From contig CAYPMJ010000028.1 of the NCBI GenBank assembly GCA_964411785.1, forward strand, positions 1 to 18,888: DNA of 18,888 bases, written 5' to 3'. The DNA comes from RUG626 sp964411785 (GTDB lineage Bacteria; Bacillota; Clostridia; Oscillospirales; Oscillospiraceae). The notes under the pieces were generated by a model. It saw only the letters and a list, made by a program, of their open reading frames with translations, made no database searches and was not told the DNA's origin. Below, piece by piece: positions 13,075 through 18,888 of this stretch; within the stretch, counting starts at the first letter, position 1, and every line of letters begins with the position of its first letter. Both the position numbers and the translations under genes were made by a program.

Positions 13075-15276
13075 ATGAAGAAACGCATTGCACTGCTCCT
13101 GGCAGTTGTCATGGTTCTCAGCTGCGCTCTCACCGCCTGCAGCGGTGGCACGACTGACGACGGCAATGTGTCTGACGGCGACACGAATGCAGACGCCGGC
13201 AACAGCTCAGGCGATAATGGGAACTCCAGTGCGGGATCTGACAGCAATCAGACCCAATCAGTTGCCATTACGACAAACAGAGTCATCCTTGGCAGCATCA
13301 CGGAGCTCTCCGGCGACTTCCGGTATCCCGGCTGGGGAAGCTCTTCAGCCGGCGCATCCGACCAGGATATCTACTCTCTGACCGTCGGATATTCGACCAT
13401 GGAGGTTGACCAGTATGGCTCCTACGTGTGGAACCAGACTTCTGTCAAGTCCCACAGCGAGGTGGAGAACGATGACGGCACCTACACAGTCACCATTGAG
13501 ATTGCCGACGGACTTACCTTCGCGGACGGCACGCCTGTGACTGCGGCCAACTACCTTGCCAGAACAATGGCCTTCGGAACCCCTGTTGCAGTTGCGGCCG
13601 GGCTCCCCGGCACTGCCGGACAGGCGTTCGTTGGCTATAGAGCTTACCGCGCCTACGACGGAACGAACGACGGGGACGGCGCCTCTAAGGTCTTCTCCGG
13701 TCTTCGCCTTCTCGACGAGATGACGTTTTCGGCGACGATAAGCAGCGACTATTATCCTTACTATTACGCATATACTTACGCCGCTTTCGAGCCGATGCCC
13801 CTTGACCTCTGGCTTGGCGAGGGCATTGGTCTTGCCGATGACGGCGACGGCGTCTACCTGACGGGCGATTTCTATGAGAAGGATTCCAGCGGCGACTATG
13901 TGATGGCCGATTATATTGCGGGTCACAGATATGACATAACGGAATGCACCTATTCCGGCCCGTATGTCATTTCCAACTGGGACTCCAGCACCAAGGAAGT
14001 GACCCTGACGCTCAACCCCAACTACAAGGGGAACTTTGAGGGTCAGACCCCGTCAATCGAGACCGTTGTTTACACAAAGCTGATTGAAGAGACTCAGCTT
14101 AACCAGCTCACTACCGGCGCTGTTGACGTTCTCAGCGGAATCACCGGCGGCGACTCAACCAAGGAAGCGCTGGCTGTTGTTGATAACGTAAACTTCTCGG
14201 AGGTACATTATCAGCGCGCCGGTTACGGAAAGATCGAGTTTGACTGCGACTTTGGCCCGACGATGTTCCAGGAAGTCCGTCAGGCTATCGCGTATCTGCT
14301 CGACCGCGCCTCCTTCTGCCAGACCTTCACCGGCGGCTACGGAGTCGTTGTTGACGGACCTTACAGCCCGGACTTCTCCATGTGGCAGGCTGTGAAGGAT
14401 GACATTGAGCTTATCGACTACTCCTACTCCCCTGACAACGCAGTGCGTGTCCTGGAGGAGGGCGGATGGGTCTATAACTCCAAGGGCGAGGCCTTTGTGG
14501 CGGGTCAGAGCGGTGTTGACGCTGTCCGCTACAAGAAGCTGACCGACGAGGAAGCAAATGCCCTTGATATCTACGGAAACGACGCCGGCAACAAGACCTA
14601 CGCCTCCGTTGCAAATACCGATGGTGTTGAGTACAAGACCGTTGAGATTGACGGCGTGTACTATATGCCTCTCGCTATCAACTGGTTTGGCTCCACTCCG
14701 AACACTGTGACGGATCTTCTCGCCACGACGCTGGCAAACAGCACTGAGCTTGCGGCAGCCGGAATGGTCATCCGCTCCACAGTTGGCGACTTCACCACAC
14801 TGACAGGTAATATCTACCGCGATCCGTCTTCGGGCTATCTTGGAACCCCGACCTACGGCATGTACAACCTGGCCACCGGATGGAATTCATCCATCTATGA
14901 CTACGCTTATAACTGGATGGACGATCCGACCTGGGCCGACTACTCCATGAACAAGATCAAGGATCCATATGACGCGGCATTCCCCTACGACATAACCGCA
15001 GAGAAGCTGACCTATGAGGAAGCTTACGAGGCCTCCGGCGGAAAGCTGGGCATGAATTACCTCTCCTTCGCCATGGTCTACAATGCCAAGACCGAGGATG
15101 AGTACAATGAGTGGTGGATGGCCTACATCGAGAGATGGAACGAGCTCCTGCCTGACATCCCCCTGTATTCCAACTACTACTACGATGTTTACAACTCCAG
15201 CATCGAGAACTTTGAGACATCACCGTTCTTCGGAGCTGCGGAAGCAATCATCTATGCAAACATAAAGGGCTTCTGA
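13075..15276 (+). CDS. extracellular solute-binding lipoprotein, family 5 (peptide/nickel type)
   Basis: 733 aa from ATG 13075, which has GGAGG 8 nt upstream; the open frame starting at 12985 is read-through of the leader. Signal peptide 1-21 with lipobox LTAC (Cys22), then a Gly/Ser/Asp/Asn-rich tether to about residue 62. The SBP_bac_5 fold follows: VTIEIADGLTFADGTPVTAANY (139-160 region), SGPYVISNWD (294-303) with NPNYKG, and EVRQAIAYLLDR (400-411). The protein captures peptides or a similar ligand outside the membrane and delivers it to the two permeases encoded next. It is longer than usual OppA/DppA (about 500-600 aa). The ligand cannot be told from sequence. It is the first gene of the operon, after a strong promoter and a 195-nt leader. 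Confidence 0.92.
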   Translation: MKKRIALLLAVVMVLSCALTACSGGTTDDGNVSDGDTNADAGNSSGDNGNSSAGSDSNQTQSVAITTNRVILGSITELSGDFRYPGWGSSSAGASDQDIYSLTVGYSTMEVDQYGSYVWNQTSVKSHSEVENDDGTYTVTIEIADGLTFADGTPVTAANYLARTMAFGTPVAVAAGLPGTAGQAFVGYRAYRAYDGTNDGDGASKVFSGLRLLDEMTFSATISSDYYPYYYAYTYAAFEPMPLDLWLGEGIGLADDGDGVYLTGDFYEKDSSGDYVMADYIAGHRYDITECTYSGPYVISNWDSSTKEVTLTLNPNYKGNFEGQTPSIETVVYTKLIEETQLNQLTTGAVDVLSGITGGDSTKEALAVVDNVNFSEVHYQRAGYGKIEFDCDFGPTMFQEVRQAIAYLLDRASFCQTFTGGYGVVVDGPYSPDFSMWQAVKDDIELIDYSYSPDNAVRVLEEGGWVYNSKGEAFVAGQSGVDAVRYKKLTDEEANALDIYGNDAGNKTYASVANTDGVEYKTVEIDGVYYMPLAINWFGSTPNTVTDLLATTLANSTELAAAGMVIRSTVGDFTTLTGNIYRDPSSGYLGTPTYGMYNLATGWNSSIYDYAYNWMDDPTWADYSMNKIKDPYDAAFPYDITAEKLTYEEAYEASGGKLGMNYLSFAMVYNAKTEDEYNEWWMAYIERWNELLPDIPLYSNYYYDVYNSSIENFETSPFFGAAEAIIYANIKGF

Positions 15277-15325
15277 GTTCTCATATCTCTTAAAAGAATA
15301 CCGGAAGAAGCAGAAGTATTTGCGG

Positions 15326-15357
15326 AAATGGGGCAGCCCGGTAAGGCTGCCCCATTT
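15326..15357 (+). terminator. intercistronic hairpin after the binding-protein gene (partial terminator)
   Basis: aaatggggcagcc (15326-15338) pairs perfectly with ggctgccccattt (15345-15357) over a 6-nt loop, 13 bp in all, 50 nt after the stop. Only a short T4 follows. Such hairpins often leave the binding-protein mRNA in excess over the permease part, by partial termination or 3'-end protection. That role is inferred here. Confidence 0.6.
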
Positions 15358-15411
15358 TGAAATATCGGGGGACTTAGCCCCGCAGAATAACAAAGGAAAG
15401 GGAGTAAGGCT

Positions 15412-16440
15412 ATGGGCAAATATGTTCTGAAGCGGCTTGTCTACATGGTTATTGTCATGATTATACTCTCCCTTCTTATGTTCCTGGTATACACCATGAT
15501 CCCGTTTGACCGGGCGATAGTGGAGGTAGAAACCTATAAAAACGCCCTCAAGGGCAACCCTGACGCAGACGAGCTCTACGCTCAGAGACTGGAAGAAAAA
15601 CGTCATGAGCTTGGGCTGGATCAGAACGTGTTCATACGCTACCTGGGTTGGATTGGGCTGGCTCCTATCAATGGACGTTATCAGGGCATACTTCAGGGAA
15701 ATTTCGGCTACAGCTACAGCTACGACAGGCCTGCTATTGATGTGCTGCTGGAGCCTATGAGAAACACGATTTTCATCAATATTTTCGCGACTATACTGGG
15801 CCTCGGAATTACAATACCTCTCGGTATATTCTGTGCCGTTCACCGGGGAAGCCGGCGTGACACAGCCATACAGGTGTGCACGATTGTGGGCTACAGCATC
15901 CCCTCATTTATCGTTGCGATTGTCTTCATCTGGATTTTTGCCATTATTCTGAGGTGGTTCCCCGTCTCAGGCATGAAAACACCTGGTTCAAACTATGTCG
16001 GCATGAAGAAGTTCCTTGACCAGCTATATTACATGGCGCTCCCGCTCATAGTGATGACCTTCTCCTCCTTAGGCGGCATGACGCGCTATGTGCGCGCTTC
16101 CATGTCGGAGGCGCTGTCTCTCGACTGCATACGCACCGCCAGGGCCAAGGGACTGCGCGAGAAGACCGTTGTCTACAGCCACGCCTTCCGCAACGCCCTC
16201 ATACCTATCATCACGCTTGTTGTCGGGTGGTTCCTGGGGATCTTCGGCGGATCCGTCGTTATTGAGAACATATTTGGTCTGAACGGTGTTGGACGTATCT
16301 ATATCAATGCTCTCAATGACAAGGACTTTGAAGTCGTCCTGCTGCTCCAGATGTTCTATGTAGTCACAGGACTTCTGGGCAACCTTGTAATTGATATCGC
16401 CTACGGTATCGCCGACCCGCGCGTACGCGTGAATAAGTGA
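15412..16440 (+). CDS. ABC importer permease, OppB/DppB type
   Basis: 342 aa. Six membrane segments at about 7-29, 118-143, 155-180, 206-226, 262-285 and 307-333, with a large extracellular loop after the first, as in OppB/DppB. The ATPase-coupling EAA loop is EALSLDCIRTARAKGLREK (233-251), followed by HAFRNALIPI. The C-terminus ends with the family's DPRVR. It forms half of the transmembrane channel and pairs with the OppC-type protein encoded 13 nt downstream. The ATG follows a purine-rich aaagggagtaagg. Loop residues 34-75 are charged and somewhat longer than usual. Family assignment is secure; substrate unknown. Confidence 0.95.
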   Translation: MGKYVLKRLVYMVIVMIILSLLMFLVYTMIPFDRAIVEVETYKNALKGNPDADELYAQRLEEKRHELGLDQNVFIRYLGWIGLAPINGRYQGILQGNFGYSYSYDRPAIDVLLEPMRNTIFINIFATILGLGITIPLGIFCAVHRGSRRDTAIQVCTIVGYSIPSFIVAIVFIWIFAIILRWFPVSGMKTPGSNYVGMKKFLDQLYYMALPLIVMTFSSLGGMTRYVRASMSEALSLDCIRTARAKGLREKTVVYSHAFRNALIPIITLVVGWFLGIFGGSVVIENIFGLNGVGRIYINALNDKDFEVVLLLQMFYVVTGLLGNLVIDIAYGIADPRVRVNK

Positions 16441-16453
16441 GGAGGATTACATT

Positions 16454-18409
16454 ATGAGCAGCAGAAAAAATGATAAATCCAACTCCTCAAAAAGGGTATT
16501 TACGCCTTTGCGCTGGCTCAGTCGGATGTTCTTCGGTCCCTCAAGGGAACTTACCGTGGCTGACGAGCGCTACGACAGCCCATCCAAACTCGCCGTCAAG
16601 CGCTTCTTCCGGAAGCCTCTTGCGACCGCAGCCGTTATTGTGCTTGTCGGCATGTTCCTCTTTGTGTTCATAGGCTCTGCAATCTCGCCTGTGGATCTCA
16701 CTGAAAACGGCTCAGAAATGCTCCATGCCAATGTGGCTCCCACCCAGAGCTTCATGAAGATCCCCGACGACATGAAGGATGGCGCCATAGACATATCCTC
16801 CCGCGGCACCTTCACCATCGGCCTTTCCAGCGAGGGTCATGTGTACATGTGGGGGTTCAATCCGAACACCTCCGACTCACGTCTCAATGTACTGAATATA
16901 CCTGAGGAGGTTCAGAACAGCAAGATAGTCCATGTCGCCGCCGGCTCCGACCACTGTGTGGCGATCTCAGAGGATGGTCACGTCTACTGCTGGGGCGCCT
17001 ATGACAATGGACAGTACGGACTCGACGGAACTATGATCGCCGCTGCCCGGCAGGAGCCTGACGAGCTCCTCTACGGCACCATCGACGCATCCCAGGTGCG
17101 CCAGCTTGTATGCGGTGAGCAGGTCACAGCAATTCTCATGGAGGATGGGACGATCTACGCCTGGGGCAATGACGGTCTCTCCGCCACAAACCTCTCATCC
17201 ATCATCAAATACAGCAAAAACGAGGGCAAGATTGTCAAGCTCGCCTTTACAAACGACGGTCTGTACGCCATCGACGAGGAGGGCAACTTCGTGCCCGGCC
17301 GGAGCACAAAGTTCAACACCGTCTCCACAACCGACGAGAATGGCATTGTGAAAACGGTTGACATCTCAGAGGTTATCGCCGGTCGGAAGATCGTGGACAT
17401 CGCCGCCACCGGCAACGCCATCGCCCTTGTCACTGAAGACGGCGATATAATAGTCTCCGGTATGAAGGACCCTATACCCGAAATACCTGAGGGCGATGCT
17501 GTCAAATACGTATCTGCCGGCACACGTCACTTCACCCTCGTCACCGAGCAGGGCCGCGTCTACGCGTGGGGCCAGAACTACCGCAAGCAGTGCGATGTCC
17601 CCTCATCTCTCGAGGAGGCCGGCGCTGTTGACACTGTCTTCTCCAGCGGCTTCCAGAACTACGCGTACAAGGACGGACAATTCGTGGACGCCTGGGGCCT
17701 GAAGGGTTATCTCATGGGCACTGACGAGATGGGCCGCGACGTCTTCAACAGGATCATGAACGGCGGAAAGATGACTATGACAGTCGGCGCCGTCGCGGTC
17801 ATTGTGTCGACCATCATAGGAATAATCATAGGGTGTCTGTCCGGATATTTCGGCGGAAGCGTGGATATCCTGCTCATGAGGTTCACCGAGGTGTGCAGCG
17901 CCATACCCTTCCTCCCCTTCGCTCTGTGCCTTTCCGTAATACTCCAGGCCTCAAACCTGACTGAGAATACGCGCATATTTATCATCATGGTCATTCTGGG
18001 TCTGCTGTCGTGGACAGGTCTGGCGAAGATGGTGCGTGGGCAGATTCTCGCTGAGCGCGAAAAGGAATTTGTCACTGCCGCGCGCTCCATGGGCATAAAG
18101 GAGGGGCGGATTGCCTTCAAGCACATCCTGCCCAACATCGTATCTGTCATTCTTGTGACTCTGACGCTGGATTTCGCCAGCTGTATGCTCACGGAGTCGA
18201 GCCTGTCCTACCTGGGCTTCGGCGTGCAGCTGCCCCGTCCGACCTGGGGCAATATGCTCAACGGCTCCCGCAGTGCGCTTGTCATTCAGACCTACTGGTG
18301 GCGCTGGGTCTTCCCGGCCCTGTTCCTCTCAATAGTCGTCATCTGCATCAATATCATCGGTGACACGCTGCGCGACGTGCTCGACCCGAAATCGGAGGTG
18401 GAGAAATAA
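16454..18409 (+). CDS. ABC importer permease, OppC/DppC type, with an inserted RCC1-like beta-propeller
   Basis: 651 aa, against about 280-320 for usual OppC. Residues 1-55 are cytoplasmic and TM1 is about 56-76. Residues 111-415 hold seven RCC1-like repeats ending near 134, 181, 238, 283, 336, 373 and 415. Clear units are GHVYMWG, AAGSDHCVAISEDGHVYCWG, DGTIYAWG and GRVYAWGQN; units 4 and 5 are worn (FVPGR, IIVSG). Then comes the normal OppC core: LMGTDEMGRDVFNRIM (420-435), membrane segments about 440-637, EAA loop FVTAARSMGIKEGR (539-552), YLGFGVQLPRPTWG (586-599) and DVLDP at the end. The propeller lies in the extracellular loop between TM1 and GTDxxGRD. One continuous frame with GGAGG before the ATG argues against an artefact. 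I infer that the propeller binds a ligand, the cell wall or the binding protein. Confidence 0.93.
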   Translation: MSSRKNDKSNSSKRVFTPLRWLSRMFFGPSRELTVADERYDSPSKLAVKRFFRKPLATAAVIVLVGMFLFVFIGSAISPVDLTENGSEMLHANVAPTQSFMKIPDDMKDGAIDISSRGTFTIGLSSEGHVYMWGFNPNTSDSRLNVLNIPEEVQNSKIVHVAAGSDHCVAISEDGHVYCWGAYDNGQYGLDGTMIAAARQEPDELLYGTIDASQVRQLVCGEQVTAILMEDGTIYAWGNDGLSATNLSSIIKYSKNEGKIVKLAFTNDGLYAIDEEGNFVPGRSTKFNTVSTTDENGIVKTVDISEVIAGRKIVDIAATGNAIALVTEDGDIIVSGMKDPIPEIPEGDAVKYVSAGTRHFTLVTEQGRVYAWGQNYRKQCDVPSSLEEAGAVDTVFSSGFQNYAYKDGQFVDAWGLKGYLMGTDEMGRDVFNRIMNGGKMTMTVGAVAVIVSTIIGIIIGCLSGYFGGSVDILLMRFTEVCSAIPFLPFALCLSVILQASNLTENTRIFIIMVILGLLSWTGLAKMVRGQILAEREKEFVTAARSMGIKEGRIAFKHILPNIVSVILVTLTLDFASCMLTESSLSYLGFGVQLPRPTWGNMLNGSRSALVIQTYWWRWVFPALFLSIVVICINIIGDTLRDVLDPKSEVEK

Positions 18410-18888
18410 TGGCTGACAATCAGAACCCCTTGCTGGAGGTCAAAAACCTGAAGACCTTTTTCAAGACGAGAAACGGCACTGTTAAGGCCGTGAATGACGT
18501 GTCCTATTCCATCTACCCGGGAAAAACTCTTGGCATTGTGGGGGAGTCGGGCTCAGGTAAAAGCGTATCAGCCATGAGCGTCCTTCGTCTTCTCGACGCC
18601 AACGGCTATATCGCCGGCGGCACTGTCACCTTCGATGGGCGCGATCTCTCCAAGGTGTCGACGCAGGAGATGTACCACATCCGTGGAAATCGCATATCCG
18701 TCATATTCCAGGAGCCCATGACCAGCTTAAACCCTGTGTTCTCTGTCAAGCGTCAGCTGTCGGAGCCGTTCATGATTCACCAGGGCATGAATAAGCGGCA
18801 GGCCGCGGAGAAATGCGTGGAGATGCTCCGGGCAGTTCAGATTCCGAATCCGGAGGCCGTGGCGCGCCAGTACCCCCATCAGCTCTCC
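18409..18888 (+). CDS. ABC importer ATP-binding protein, OppD/DppD type (N-terminal part)
   Basis: First 160 residues; the gene runs off the right edge. The ATG shares one base with the permease stop (TAATG), and GGAGGTGG lies about 9 nt upstream inside the previous gene, so translation is coupled. Motifs: Walker A GESGSGKS (45-52), Q-loop FQEPMTSLNP (100-109, Gln101), and YPHQLS at the window edge, just before the expected LSGG signature. The SGSGKSVSAMSVLRLL and FQEPMTSLNP wording is specific to the Opp/Dpp subfamily. It hydrolyses ATP on the inner face of the membrane to drive the two permeases. An OppF partner gene is expected just downstream. Confidence 0.96.
   Translation, partial: MADNQNPLLEVKNLKTFFKTRNGTVKAVNDVSYSIYPGKTLGIVGESGSGKSVSAMSVLRLLDANGYIAGGTVTFDGRDLSKVSTQEMYHIRGNRISVIFQEPMTSLNPVFSVKRQLSEPFMIHQGMNKRQAAEKCVEMLRAVQIPNPEAVARQYPHQLS

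Noticed and set aside
16784..17701. The propeller as a separate gene wrongly joined to the permease
   Set aside because: The frame is continuous on both sides with no stop or internal ribosome site seen, and TM1 before it and the GTDxxGRD motif after it are both needed for a normal OppC.
1..18888. CRISPR arrays, tRNA or rRNA genes, insertion sequences, prophage genes
   Set aside because: No regularly spaced repeats, cloverleaf sequences, transposase or integrase frames were seen on either strand.

Overview
The window looks like chromosome of a GC-rich, Gram-positive anaerobe of the class Clostridia, most likely an Oscillospiraceae-type gut bacterium. This rests on AGGAGG-type ribosome sites, consensus sigma-A promoters, a THF riboswitch on a folT-folC pair, an EF-G-2-like GTPase, a lipoprotein-anchored Opp/Dpp importer and a Firmicutes-style rhomboid with a zinc-binding tail. 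The genus is inference.

Layout. (1) 2-463, plus strand: the end of a PfkB-family sugar kinase (2-keto-3-deoxygluconate kinase), then a convergent zone of three hairpins (494-680). (2) 690-9316, minus strand, read right to left: metK, rlmB, a large membrane protein that resembles a decayed heavy-metal P-type ATPase, an EF-G-2-like GTPase, tyrS, and a RelB/DinJ-type antitoxin with no visible toxin. metK has a good promoter with a 12-bp palindrome in its spacer, and the EF-G-like gene has its own promoter. (3) 9505-10417, plus strand: a rhomboid-fold membrane protein, apparently without protease activity, divergent from metK. (4) 10600-12608, minus strand: a folate uptake and retention unit made of promoter, THF riboswitch, folT and folC, the last two overlapping by 4 bp. 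(5) 12846-18888, plus strand: a peptide or nickel-type ABC importer operon with a perfect consensus promoter, a structured leader, and binding lipoprotein, permease B, permease C and ATPase D genes; the ATPase is cut by the window edge.

The most unusual item is permease C. It is about twice the normal OppC length because a roughly 305-residue RCC1-like beta-propeller, with seven recognisable repeats, sits in the extracellular loop between TM1 and the GTDxxGRD motif. A receptor-like domain is thus built into the membrane channel beside the separate solute-binding lipoprotein. The second is the 808-aa membrane protein: its order of segments and several motif positions follow P1B-type ATPases, but the CPC, DKTGTLT, TGDN and GDGxND motifs are gone.

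The rest is housekeeping: SAM synthesis, rRNA methylation, translation, tRNA charging and folate salvage. No tRNA, rRNA, IS element, CRISPR array or integrase was seen.
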